This document shows, piece after piece, positions 52,838 through 61,642 of a DNA stretch of 64,000 nucleotides. The stretch comes from Caldalkalibacillus uzonensis. GTDB taxonomy: Bacteria > Bacillota > Bacilli > Caldalkalibacillales > Caldalkalibacillaceae. The notes beneath the pieces were generated by a model, which made no database searches, was not told the origin of the DNA, and saw nothing but the letters and a program-made list of their open reading frames with translations. Each line of letters starts with the position of its first letter. Within the stretch, counting starts at the first letter, position 1. Location of the stretch: assembly GCF_030814135.1 (NCBI RefSeq), contig NZ_JAUSUQ010000010.1, forward strand, positions 1-64,000, in the 5' to 3' direction. The position numbers and the translations under genes are program-made.

Positions 52838-53721
52838 TGGACTTTTTTCTGCAAATACTGGTCAGCGGTTTTGTAGTGGGAGGGATTTATGCGCTGGTGG
52901 CGCTGGGCTTTGTCCTGATTTACAAATCGTCGGATGCCATTAACTTTGCCCAAGGGGAGTTCTTGCTGGTTGGGGCATACGTCAGTTTAACCCTGATCGC
53001 CACCTATCAAATTCCGTTGATTCCCGCTTTAATCATAACTTTAATCTTTAGTGCTGTGCTCGGTTTTGTGATTGAGCGCTTAGTCTTGCGGCCCTTTATC
53101 GGAGAGCCGGTCATCTCCATGATTATGGCCACCATCGGCTTATCCAGTTTGTTGGCCGGGATTGTGCACATTATCTGGGGGACTCAATTGCGTGTCTTTC
53201 CGCCCCTGTTTAGTACCAATGCAGTTAACCTGGGAGCAGTGGTCATTTCGCCCATTTATATCTGGGCTCTTGTGGTGATTGTCATTCTGTTGATTATTTT
53301 CAGTCTGTTTTTCAAATATTCCAAAATGGGCATTGCCATGCGGACCACAGCCGATGATCAGCAGGCCGCCTTATCCATGGGTATCAGCGTTAAAAAAGTG
53401 TTTGCGGTCACCTGGGCTATTGCCGCAGTGGTGGCTGCCGTCGGAGGATTTCTGTTGGGCAATATTAACGGGGTGAACGCCTCACTGGCCATCATCGGTT
53501 TGAAGGTGCTGCCTGTGGCCCTCCTGGGGGGACTGGACAGTATCCCGGGGGCCATTATAGCCGGCTTCATGATCGGCATGATCGAAAGTTTAGCCGGCGG
53601 TTACATCGATCCGCTGGTGGGCGGCGGTGTCAAAGAAGTGGTTCCCTTCTTTATTCTCGTGCTGGTGTTGATGTTCAAACCGTACGGCTTGTTCGGCAAG
53701 AAAGAGATCGAGAGGGTGTAG
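52837..53721 (+). CDS. livH: branched-chain-type ABC permease (LivH-like)
   Basis: This 294-residue permease has eight or more hydrophobic helices and the motifs GGIYALVALGFVLIYK, INFAQGEFLLVGAYV and KVLPVALLGGLDSIPGAIIAG typical of LivH. It overlaps the upstream ligase stop by one base, so translation is coupled. It forms the transport channel with LivM. Confidence 0.94.
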   Translation: MDFFLQILVSGFVVGGIYALVALGFVLIYKSSDAINFAQGEFLLVGAYVSLTLIATYQIPLIPALIITLIFSAVLGFVIERLVLRPFIGEPVISMIMATIGLSSLLAGIVHIIWGTQLRVFPPLFSTNAVNLGAVVISPIYIWALVVIVILLIIFSLFFKYSKMGIAMRTTADDQQAALSMGISVKKVFAVTWAIAAVVAAVGGFLLGNINGVNASLAIIGLKVLPVALLGGLDSIPGAIIAGFMIGMIESLAGGYIDPLVGGGVKEVVPFFILVLVLMFKPYGLFGKKEIERV

Positions 53722-53724
53722 CGC

Positions 53725-54795
53725 ATGAGAAATCCTTTTGCCCTGGAATGCGGTGAATTTAAAGTCAGTTACAAGCAGGATATGGCCTTGTATAAAAATG
53801 TACGGGTGCGTCGGCGGGTGCTGTTGGTGATGGCCTTCTTCATCCTGTATCCCCTCTTGGCCAGCAACTATTACATCAGTTTGGCCACCTTGGCGGCTAT
53901 GGCCGCCATTGGCGCCATTGGCCTGAACATATTAACGGGTTATACGGGGTTAATCTCCATCGGGGTGGGCGCTTTTCTGGGTGTGGGCGGCTATGCTACG
54001 GCACTCTTAACCACCAAAGTGGGCTTGTCCTTCTGGATTGCCGTTCCTTTGGCCGGACTGATTACGGCAGCGGTCGGGGCCATCTTCGGCATCCCCTCGC
54101 TCAGGCTGAAGGGACTGTATCTGGCCATGGCCACCCTGGCCGCCCAGGTGATTATCCTGTTCTTGATCGTCAACTGGGAAAGTTTGACCAACGGCACAGC
54201 TGGTTTGATTGTCCAGCGTCCGGAATTGTTCGGCTTTACTTTCTCTTCCGAAATCAGCTACTACTATTTGGTTTTGGCGGTACTGACCGGCACGGCGGTG
54301 TTTACCATGAATCTGTTCCGGACCCGGGTCGGCCGGGCTTTTGTGGCCATCCGGGACCGCGACTTGGCCGCCGAAGTGATGGGCATCAATCTGTTCCGTT
54401 ACAAAATTTACGCCTTTGCCATCAGTTCATTCTTCATCGGTATTGCCGGTGCACTCATGGCCCACTACTCCCGCGTGATCGGACCGGAACATTATGACAT
54501 TGGTGTCTCTATTGCCTATCTGGCCATGATCCTCATCGGCGGACTGGGCAGTGTGATTGGCTCCATTTTCGGTGCCGTGTTTATCACCTTGCTGCCGGTG
54601 GTACTGCGTGAAGGGATTGCCTTTCTCTCACCTTGGGTACCGGGTTTGGCCGACCATTATGCCGGCATCCGCGAACTGGTCTTCGGTTTGATTATTATCC
54701 TCTTTTTGATTTATGAGCCTGAGGGCTTAAATAAAATTTGGCGCAATATCAAAGATTACTTTAAACTGTGGCCCTTCTCTTATTCTAAAAAGTAG
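53725..54795 (+). CDS. livM: branched-chain-type ABC permease (LivM-like)
   Basis: This 356-residue permease has about ten hydrophobic helices and the motifs GLNILTGYTGLISIGVGAFLGVGGYATALL and FVAIRDRDLAAEVMGINLFRYKIYAFAISSFFIGIAGALMAHY typical of LivM. It starts three bases after livH. The N-terminal 30 residues are hydrophilic. Confidence 0.94.
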   Translation: MRNPFALECGEFKVSYKQDMALYKNVRVRRRVLLVMAFFILYPLLASNYYISLATLAAMAAIGAIGLNILTGYTGLISIGVGAFLGVGGYATALLTTKVGLSFWIAVPLAGLITAAVGAIFGIPSLRLKGLYLAMATLAAQVIILFLIVNWESLTNGTAGLIVQRPELFGFTFSSEISYYYLVLAVLTGTAVFTMNLFRTRVGRAFVAIRDRDLAAEVMGINLFRYKIYAFAISSFFIGIAGALMAHYSRVIGPEHYDIGVSIAYLAMILIGGLGSVIGSIFGAVFITLLPVVLREGIAFLSPWVPGLADHYAGIRELVFGLIIILFLIYEPEGLNKIWRNIKDYFKLWPFSYSKK

Positions 54796-54887
54796 ATGCA
54801 GGTGCCAGGGGCCGATCAACTGAGCCCACTGGATTCATTCAACTTGGTTATTATTAACACTTACCATATATAAGGGGGAAATTGTGC

Positions 54888-56135
54888 ATGAATCAAAACA
54901 TGAAGAAAAAAGGTTTTAAGCATTGGTGGACCATGGGCATGATGGTACTTGCTGCCGTATTGCTTTTGGCAGCTTGCGGTCAGGAGACCTCAGGAGGCAC
55001 AGGCAATGGTGGCGGCAGCAGCGGTGATGACAGTGGGGAAGTGATCCGCATCGGGGGGATCTTTGATATTACCGGAGGCACCGGAGACGTGGGTGAACCT
55101 TATGCCCAGGGAGCCAAAGCATACTTTGAGTATGTGAACGAACAGGGAGGCCTGGATGGCAAGGAAGTGAAACTGTTTGATATAGACTATGCCTATGATG
55201 TCTCCCAGGCTTTGGAAGCTTATCGGCGCCTCACCCAACAAGATAAGGTGATCGGCATCCTGGGGTGGGGGACAGGTGATACGGAAGCGATGAAAGAACT
55301 GATTGCTGAGGATAAAATTCCGTACATTTCCGGTTCATATTCGGAAAACTTGACCAATGTGGAAGAACATCCCTATAACTTCCTGTCAGCGGCCACCTAT
55401 TCTGACCAGGCCCGAACGGCCATTCACTGGTTTGTGGAAAACTGGACTGAAGACCGGCCACCGCGCATGGCCTTGTTGTATAACGATACACCGTTTGGCC
55501 GTTCCCCGGTGGCCGATGCCAAAGCGTATGCCGAATCACTGGGGGTGGAAGTGGTCGATGAGCAGGTGGTGGACATTACCGCCTTGGATGCTTCATCCCA
55601 ATTGCTGAACATGCGCTCCAAAGAACCGGATTTTGCTCTCATTCAGCAAACCTGGGGGGCGACAGCCACAATCTTGAAAGATGCTCAGCGCCTGGGGATT
55701 GAAACCCAGTTTCTTGGCCTCAACTGGGCTGCTGGTGAAGGCGTTATTCCACTGGCCGGGGATGCGGCAGAAGGGTTTATCGGTGTGATTCCTCACGCCT
55801 TCCCCTTTGAAGGCCTGGATCAAGTTCCCGGATTGGCTGAAATTGAAGAGTATTTAGAAAACAAAGGAAAATCGCTGGATGATATTAATCAGAAGTTTGT
55901 CCAAGGCTGGCACAGTGCTAAAGTGATGTTGGAAGGGGCGCGTTTAGCTGATGAATTGACTGGCGAAGGCTTGCGCCGCGGTCTGGAGCAGTTGAACGAG
56001 TTTGACACCGGTGGCTTGGGGGCTCCTGTCACTTTTACTGAAGATAATCACCGGGGCACCACAGCTGTCCGTCTGGCCCAGGTGAAGGACGGCCAGTGGG
56101 AAATCATAACTGATTACATCAGCTATGAGGAGTAA
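54888..56135 (+). CDS. ABC transporter substrate-binding lipoprotein (LivK/HAAT-like)
   Basis: This 415-residue lipoprotein has lipobox LLLAAC (Cys near 29), a Gly/Ser-rich linker and a Peripla_BP_6 domain with IGGIFDITGGTGDVGEPYAQGAKAYFEYVNEQGGLDGK. It captures the substrate of the LivGHMF-type system outside the membrane. The ligand is not visible from sequence; two CoA ligases in the operon suggest an organic or aromatic acid rather than an amino acid (inference). AAGGGGGAA precedes the ATG at 54888, and a weak internal promoter may lie at about 54843-54871. Confidence 0.9.
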   Translation: MNQNMKKKGFKHWWTMGMMVLAAVLLLAACGQETSGGTGNGGGSSGDDSGEVIRIGGIFDITGGTGDVGEPYAQGAKAYFEYVNEQGGLDGKEVKLFDIDYAYDVSQALEAYRRLTQQDKVIGILGWGTGDTEAMKELIAEDKIPYISGSYSENLTNVEEHPYNFLSAATYSDQARTAIHWFVENWTEDRPPRMALLYNDTPFGRSPVADAKAYAESLGVEVVDEQVVDITALDASSQLLNMRSKEPDFALIQQTWGATATILKDAQRLGIETQFLGLNWAAGEGVIPLAGDAAEGFIGVIPHAFPFEGLDQVPGLAEIEEYLENKGKSLDDINQKFVQGWHSAKVMLEGARLADELTGEGLRRGLEQLNEFDTGGLGAPVTFTEDNHRGTTAVRLAQVKDGQWEIITDYISYEE

Positions 56136-56139
56136 AGCC

Positions 56140-56931
56140 ATGTTAAATCTGAATAATGTGGAAGTGATGTATGATAAAGTGATCCTTGTTTTAAAAGGGA
56201 TGTCGCTTGATGTTCAACAGGGTAAAATCGTCACGCTCCTGGGCAGTAACGGAGCTGGAAAGTCGACCACTTTAAAAGCAATCTCCGGTTTGTTGAAAAG
56301 TGAAAATGGTGAAGTGACCGATGGCTCCATCATTTTTGACGGGGAAACGATTTCAGGTCTGGATGCGGAAGAAATTGTTAGACGGGGCATCTTCCAGGTG
56401 ATGGAGGGGCGGCGTGTGTTTGAACATTTGACGGTGGAGGAAAATTTGCTGGCTGGGGCTTATACTCGCCAAGACCGCGGCAATATTAAGCAAGATATTG
56501 AACTGGTGTACAGCTATTTTCCCAAGTTGAAGATGCTCAAATTGCGGGTGGCCGGTTATTTAAGCGGAGGTGAACAGCAAATGTTGGCCATTGGCCGGGC
56601 CATGATGGCCAAACCTCGCCTCATATTGCTGGATGAGCCCTCCCTTGGTTTGGCCCCCTTGCTGGTGAAAGAGATTTTCTCCATTATTAAACGCATTAAC
56701 GAGGAAGAAGGAACGACGTTTCTTATTGTGGAGCAAAATGCTAACGTGGCCCTCTCTATTGCCGACTATGGTTATATTATGGAAAACGGGCGCATTGTGT
56801 TTGAAGGCGCAGTGGAACAGTTGAAAGCGAATGAGGATGTGCGCGAGTTTTATCTAGGCATGAGTGATCAAGGAAAGAAAAGTTATCGGCATGTGAAGCA
56901 TTACAAACGTCGAAAGAGGTGGCTGTCCTGA
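56140..56931 (+). CDS. livF: branched-chain-type ABC transporter ATPase (LivF-like)
   Basis: This 263-residue second ATPase has Walker A GSNGAGKSTT, signature LSGGEQQMLAIGRAMM, Walker B LILLDEPSLGLAPLL and the LivF-specific GRRVFEHLTVEENLLAGAY. GAGGAG lies eight bases before the ATG at 56140, inside the end of the binding protein gene. The stop overlaps the following ligase start (TGATG). The C-terminus has a basic extension of about 15 residues beyond the usual end. Confidence 0.93.
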   Translation: MLNLNNVEVMYDKVILVLKGMSLDVQQGKIVTLLGSNGAGKSTTLKAISGLLKSENGEVTDGSIIFDGETISGLDAEEIVRRGIFQVMEGRRVFEHLTVEENLLAGAYTRQDRGNIKQDIELVYSYFPKLKMLKLRVAGYLSGGEQQMLAIGRAMMAKPRLILLDEPSLGLAPLLVKEIFSIIKRINEEEGTTFLIVEQNANVALSIADYGYIMENGRIVFEGAVEQLKANEDVREFYLGMSDQGKKSYRHVKHYKRRKRWLS

Positions 56932-58091
56932 TGTGGCGTCATATCTTGGAGCAAGTGAGGAAGCATCCAGGTTGGCAAAGATACTACAGCAGTCAGGGTA
57001 TTGATTTGTCCGGAATTGAAACAGAAGAGGAGTTCAAACGCTTGCCCATCCTGAAGAAAAGCGACTTGCCCCGCTTGCAAAAAGAACATCCTCCCTTTGC
57101 CGGTCTGGCTGATGAGGTGCAAGTGGCCCGCATTTTTGTCTCTCCCGGCCCCATTTATGATCCGCAGGGAACAGCAAAAGATTACTGGCACTTTGCCCCC
57201 CTGTTAAGAAAAATAGAGGTGGGAGAAGGAGATATTGTACAGAATACGTTTAGCTATCATCTGTCGCCAGCCGGCTTTATGTTTGATACGGCCGCCCGGG
57301 CTGCCGGTGCCAAAGTGGTGCCGGCCGGAACGGGGAACACAGCGCTGCAGGTGGATATCATGCGTGACTTGCAGGTGACCACCTATGTTGGCACTCCCGG
57401 CTTTTTGTTGCATCTGTTGCGCACGGCGGAAGAGAAAGGGCTCTCCCCCGGCCGGGAGCTGGCCCTTAACAAAGCCATTTTTACCGCGGAAAAAGTGACA
57501 GAGGAGATGGACCGCTTTTTCCAGGAGCGGGGGATTGTCTATATTGATGCCTATGGCACCGCCGATCTGGGCTGTGTGGCTTACCGTCTGCCAAGTGAAA
57601 AGGGCTTTACCTTGGTGGATGATGTTTACGTCCAAATCTGCGATCCTGGAAGCGGTCATGAACTGGATGGGCACATGACTGGGGAGCTCGTTATCAGCCG
57701 TGCCTCACAAGTCTATCCCTTGGTTCGTTTCGGAACAGGAGACCTCTCCCGCTGGGTGGAACGGGGCCAGCGGATCGCCGGTGTCCTGGGCCGGGTTGGT
57801 GACAGTTACAAGGTCAAAGGTATGTTTGTCCACGCCCATCAGTTAAAAGAGGCAATGGAGCTGCTGCCTGATGTCGAGTATTATCAAGCGGTCATTACCC
57901 ACGAGCATGGTCAGGATCAACTGACAATTAAAGTGGAATTGAAAAGCGATTCTCCCCTCCCGTCAGATGAACAGTTATCAGGTTGGACACGTTCTGTACA
58001 GGAAGTGATACGAGTCAAGCCTAGGCTGATTGTCACAGCGAGAGGGACACTCTTCAGGGTAGAAAAACCATTTGTCGATCATAGGACTTAG
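56931..58091 (+). CDS. phenylacetate-CoA ligase-like AMP-forming enzyme
   Basis: This 386-residue enzyme has the PaaK-type arrangement: an N-terminal helix region with FKRLPILKKSDLP, VSPGPIYDPQGTAKDY replacing the usual glycine-rich SSGTTGxP loop, YGTADLGCVAYR, GELVISRASQVYPLVRFGTGDL and a short C-terminal domain with GRVGDSYKVKGMFVHAHQLKEAM. PaaK makes phenylacetyl-CoA; here the first loop is altered, so substrate and activity are uncertain. It is the last gene of the uptake operon and overlaps livF by one base. Confidence 0.85.
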   Translation: MWRHILEQVRKHPGWQRYYSSQGIDLSGIETEEEFKRLPILKKSDLPRLQKEHPPFAGLADEVQVARIFVSPGPIYDPQGTAKDYWHFAPLLRKIEVGEGDIVQNTFSYHLSPAGFMFDTAARAAGAKVVPAGTGNTALQVDIMRDLQVTTYVGTPGFLLHLLRTAEEKGLSPGRELALNKAIFTAEKVTEEMDRFFQERGIVYIDAYGTADLGCVAYRLPSEKGFTLVDDVYVQICDPGSGHELDGHMTGELVISRASQVYPLVRFGTGDLSRWVERGQRIAGVLGRVGDSYKVKGMFVHAHQLKEAMELLPDVEYYQAVITHEHGQDQLTIKVELKSDSPLPSDEQLSGWTRSVQEVIRVKPRLIVTARGTLFRVEKPFVDHRT

Positions 58092-58251
58092 AGGGGTTGG
58101 GTAAAATTCATCTGCTGCCGCACAAGGAGGAACTGGAAAAAAGGAAGTTGCAAGATAAGTATGAATAGATATTTCCTCTACATTACAGGCGAAGTATATA
58201 CGATTAGAAGAGGACGTTAGAAAAAAAGGAGTTGAAAAAATAAACGGAAAA

Positions 58252-58395
58252 ATGAAAGCGGTTTTTGTTACTAAACACGGCGGTCCGGAAGTGTTGGCAT
58301 ATAGATAGAGAAACTCAAAAGAAGCGGCAGAAGCCCAAAAGCTGATTGAAGAACGCCAGCATACGGGCAAAGTGATTTTATTGCCTGAAGCGTAA
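58252..58395 (+). pseudogene. remnant of zinc-type quinone oxidoreductase (internal deletion)
   Basis: An ATG at 58252 opens MKAVFVTKHGGPEVLAY, the typical N-terminus of NADPH:quinone reductase, then stops after 18 codons. About 30 bases later, KEAAEAQKLIEERQHTGKVILLPEA matches the C-terminus of the same family, ending at 58393. About 280 residues of the middle are missing. The surrounding sequence from 58092 has other short frames I cannot assign. Confidence 0.72.
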
Positions 58396-58438
58396 AGGAT
58401 GAAATTGTAAAATAATACAAAACACTGAAACACACCAA

Positions 58439-58480
58439 AAAACGAGACTGCGCTAGGACGCAAGTCTCGTTTTTTGCTTA
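58439..58480 (+). terminator. bidirectional terminator
   Basis: AACGAGACT and AGTCTCGTT pair, with T-runs on both strands. It can end the minus-strand small gene that follows and transcripts from the left. Confidence 0.82.
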
Positions 58481-58678
58481 TTTTACCATCGACATAATCA
58501 TACCCGGTTCTTCCAGCCATTCTTCGATAGATGAACGGTCAGAACAAAAAATTTTGATACAAACGCCCTGTTTGTAGACATTAATACAGGAAATGTAGTC
58601 GGAAAAGGCATAAACTTCTGCCACAAGTCCTTCAGGTAAGGTCACTCGCCTGGCCAAGTCGCTTCCTGAGTGGGTCAA
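58478..58678 (-). CDS. small hypothetical protein
   Basis: A 66-residue protein starts at TTG 58678 after a strong AAAGGAGGTG site, which argues for real translation. It has a beta-strand-like core (RRVTLPEGLVAEVYAFSDYISCINVYKQG) and an acidic end (SSIEEWLEEPGM). No family is recognised. Confidence 0.62.
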   Translation of the reverse strand: MTHSGSDLARRVTLPEGLVAEVYAFSDYISCINVYKQGVCIKIFCSDRSSIEEWLEEPGMIMSMVK

Positions 58679-58903
58679 GGCTCACACCTCCTTTATGATA
58701 CTGTATGTGTGCAGCAGCCATACTTTGTGGTAAAGGATTGTTTTAGTTTATGCTGATCATTATTCTTTATGATACTGATCTTTTAACTTGACTCTGTTCC
58801 AAGCTGTTATAAATTCAGAATTTAAATATAATTTTGTGAGTAATATCATACCTTATATTTAACCGAATTGCAATGAAAAAAGTGTTGATCTAGTTGATCT
58901 AAA

Positions 58904-59236
58904 TTATTTGGTTAATTGAAGCGGTTGTTTCTTAATTTTTTCTTGATAAAGAACCATCAGCAGTATGACAATGAACAGGGCGAGAAAGGACAATGGGAAT
59001 CTCTGGCGGATTAAGGGCTTGCTTTTTTGCAGCAGCGCCTCTTTTTTGTCCGCAGGAATCACCCCTTTCTCCATCAGCCGGTCAAACGGTGTTTTGGCCT
59101 GGTCAAATTTGGAACCGTTAAATGTTTTCTGCTTAGGCTTGGGTGAACGCCACTTGGCAATCCGGCAGGCCAGCGTGGCCCGGCTGATGGCGGATAACTC
59201 TTGGCGGATATCATCGTTTAATGTCAGCATTGACAA
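58904..59236 (-). pseudogene. possible remnant of integrase-core transposase
   Basis: The 110-residue frame begins LTLNDDIRQELSAISRATL, similar to the DNA-binding part of IS481/ISNCY-type transposases. It is followed directly by FNGSKFDQAKTPFDRLMEKGVIPADKKEAL, similar to the C-terminal part of such enzymes, with the catalytic middle absent. The tail is a hydrophobic helix of unknown origin. The match is by eye only. Confidence 0.4.
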
Positions 59237-59375
59237 AATAGATCTTTGATGTTATTTTAAACCTACATTTTAACTTACGGGTTGTCCCATTATTCCTGTG
59301 ATGGATAAGATTTTTTATCCTATAAATTTTAAGAATAATCTACCTTGGTAGATATGTCAGAAAAGAGGGGAAGCA

Positions 59376-59775
59376 ATGAATCTTGTCAAACTCTCCCAAG
59401 TGACGGACAAAGTAGTTTATCTAGGTTTAAACCGAACTGAAAAAAAGAATGCCCTCAACCGTGAACTGATGGCTGAGTTCAATCAGGACCTTGATTATAT
59501 TGAACAGAGCCATGAGATTGGTGTTGTGGTTATTGAGGCAAGTGATGATGCCTTTTCGGTGGGGGCCGATATAAAAAAGAGGTCAGCAACTACACTTATG
59601 GAAGCGCTTTCGCTTCTTACCTGCAACTGGCGCATTGCTTCCGATAAAACCATACTGGGCATGCCCGAAGATTAAAGAAGAAGCGTCGGCTAAAGAGGCT
59701 GAAGCATTAGCTGTAGCTAAGCTGTTTGAGACGGTGGAAGCGCAGCAGGGTTTACGTAAGTTTATCCGGAGGTGA
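59376..59775 (+). pseudogene. enoyl-CoA hydratase/isomerase remnant with internal deletion and frameshift
   Basis: The frame opens NLVKLSQVTDKVVYLGLNRTEKKNALNRELM and FSVGADIKKR, the crotonase N-terminus. It then jumps to LLTCNWRIASDKTILGMPED, losing the oxyanion-hole region between. After a stop, another frame carries KEAEALAVAKLFETVEAQQGLRKFI, fitting the family's C-terminus. AGGGGAAGC precedes the ATG. This is a dead gene as assembled. Confidence 0.78.
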
Positions 59776-59781
59776 AGCAGA

Positions 59782-60113
59782 ATGAATATGACCATTGCAG
59801 CTATGTTTCTTAAATCGTTCCGTCATTTCCGGGATCGGGAATGTGTTGTTGAGGGAGAAAAGAGATTGACTTATGGAGAGATAGAGCGCCGAGTGCACAG
59901 ACTGGCGACAGTGTTTCAAAGCCGAGGTTTACAAAAAGAAAACCGGGTGGCCATTCTCTCTGCCAATCGCCAGGAGTGTATCGAGCTTGAAGTGGCCGTG
60001 AGAATGAGGTGATTGTCACAGAAATTAACCTCAGGCAAGTAGTGGAGCAACGTCGTACCATTCCCTATCTCCGAGATCTGAACACTGTTCTACTCAAGAA
60101 CCACTATTCCTAA
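59782..60113 (+). pseudogene. acyl-CoA synthetase N-terminus fused to nitrilase C-terminus (deletion junction)
   Basis: ATG 59782 follows GGAGGTGA and opens the N-terminus of an AMP-forming acyl-CoA ligase (FRHFRDRECVVEGEKRLTYGEIERRV, AILSANRQECIELEVAV). From about 60006 the other frame encodes NEVIVTEINLRQVVEQRRTIPYLRDLNTVLLKNHYS, the C-terminus of a nitrilase-superfamily enzyme, ending at 60113. The two different genes are joined through a large deletion. Confidence 0.75.
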
Positions 60114-60141
60114 TATCAATGATAATACTAGAGGTGATGAT

Positions 60142-61524
60142 ATGAAGCCAGAACAACAACAACCACAGACACCCCGAATCAACGGTGATGACAATCCCAT
60201 TGCCAAACTGGGGGGCTTTTTTGCCAGAATTGCCGAAAAATGGTTGCCTGATGCTTTTGTCTTCGCTGTTCTCTTAACGGCAGTGGTCTTTTTGGGTGGT
60301 ATTTTTATCAATAAAAAGACTCCTTTTGAGATGATGACCTACTGGGGAGATGGCTTTTGGGAACTAATCACCTTTACTGGGCAAGTGATCACCACCTTCG
60401 TCATGAGTTATGCACTAGCCATAACCCCTCCGGTTAACCGTCTGTTGCAAAAAATTGCCGGGATATGTAAAACACCTGGACAAGCTATTGTTCTTGTCAC
60501 TTTTACAGCCTTAGGCGCTTCCTTAATCAGTTGGGCTTTTGGACTGGTGGTAGGCGGTATTATGGCCAAAATGGTGGGCCAAAAAGTGAAAGACGTGGAC
60601 TATCGTGTTCTTGTGGCCGCCGCTTACTCTGGATATGTCATTTGGCATGGAGGTCTCTCTTCATCCTCCGCCTTATTCGTGGCTACAGAAGGTCACGCCT
60701 TTCAGGATATAGTGGGTATCATTCCTACATCTGAAACGCTGTTGTCAACTCTAAATCTGTTCCTTATTATCACTATCAGCTTAACTCTGCCCTTTGTGAT
60801 GAAATTGCTCCATCCCAAACGGATGGAAGACCGTTTTATCATCGATCCAAAATTGTTAGAGGATAAAGTAACAGATGAATCGACAGAAGAACCTGGAAAA
60901 TTTGTAAACGACCGATTGGATAACAGCCGGGCTATTACCACCCTGGCCGGACTTTTAGGTTTGATTTATCTGGGTTATCACTTCTTTATTAAAGGTGGCA
61001 GTCTTGACTTAAATACGGTTAACCTGATCTTTATCACCTTTGTCTTACTCTGCTTTAGCAATGTGCGTGCCTTGGGGAAAGGAATGGTACAAGCTTCAGG
61101 CAGTGTGGGTCAGCTGGCTCTGCAATATCCTTTCTATGCCGGGATCATGGGCATGATGACCGCTTCCGGTCTGGCTGCCTGGCTTTCCGAGCTATTTGTC
61201 AGCATTTCCACCGCCAAAACCTTACCCTTGTTTACCTTCTTGGCTGGTGGTCTGGTCAATATGTTTATTCCCTCCGGTGGGGGACAATGGGCTGTTCAAG
61301 CGCCTATCTTCTTGCCGGCCGCCCTGGAGTTAGGTGTGGAACCCTGGAAAATTGTTTTGGGTGTGGCCTGGGGTGATGCCTGGACCAACATGATTCAACC
61401 CTTCTGGGCTGTGCCGCTATTGGCCATTGCCGGGCTCAGAATCCGGGATATCATGGGCTTTACCACCGTCACCTTGCTATGGACCGGTCTGATTATGATC
61501 ATCGGTTTCCTGATCTTTGGTTAA
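60142..61524 (+). CDS. short-chain fatty acid transporter (AtoE family)
   Basis: This 460-residue permease has about twelve hydrophobic helices and the AtoE-family features FARIAEKWLPDAFVFAVLLT, YWGDGFWELITFTGQV, SYALAITPPVNRLLQ and FIPSGGGQWAVQAPIFLPAALELG. It carries short-chain fatty acids or related acids across the membrane. TAGAGGTGATGAT precedes the ATG. It lies next to a nitrilase, which releases carboxylic acids from nitriles, so the pair could handle the product (inference). Appears intact. Confidence 0.9.
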   Translation: MKPEQQQPQTPRINGDDNPIAKLGGFFARIAEKWLPDAFVFAVLLTAVVFLGGIFINKKTPFEMMTYWGDGFWELITFTGQVITTFVMSYALAITPPVNRLLQKIAGICKTPGQAIVLVTFTALGASLISWAFGLVVGGIMAKMVGQKVKDVDYRVLVAAAYSGYVIWHGGLSSSSALFVATEGHAFQDIVGIIPTSETLLSTLNLFLIITISLTLPFVMKLLHPKRMEDRFIIDPKLLEDKVTDESTEEPGKFVNDRLDNSRAITTLAGLLGLIYLGYHFFIKGGSLDLNTVNLIFITFVLLCFSNVRALGKGMVQASGSVGQLALQYPFYAGIMGMMTASGLAAWLSELFVSISTAKTLPLFTFLAGGLVNMFIPSGGGQWAVQAPIFLPAALELGVEPWKIVLGVAWGDAWTNMIQPFWAVPLLAIAGLRIRDIMGFTTVTLLWTGLIMIIGFLIFG

Positions 61525-61642
61525 TGTGCACATGGCTTCATCATTTAATAAACTCGTTTCATTATTTAAATGGGAAACCTGTTGTTCTACGGCAGCAGGT
61601 TTCTCATATTATTCTAATCAAATGAGAGAAAGGAGTATGAAA

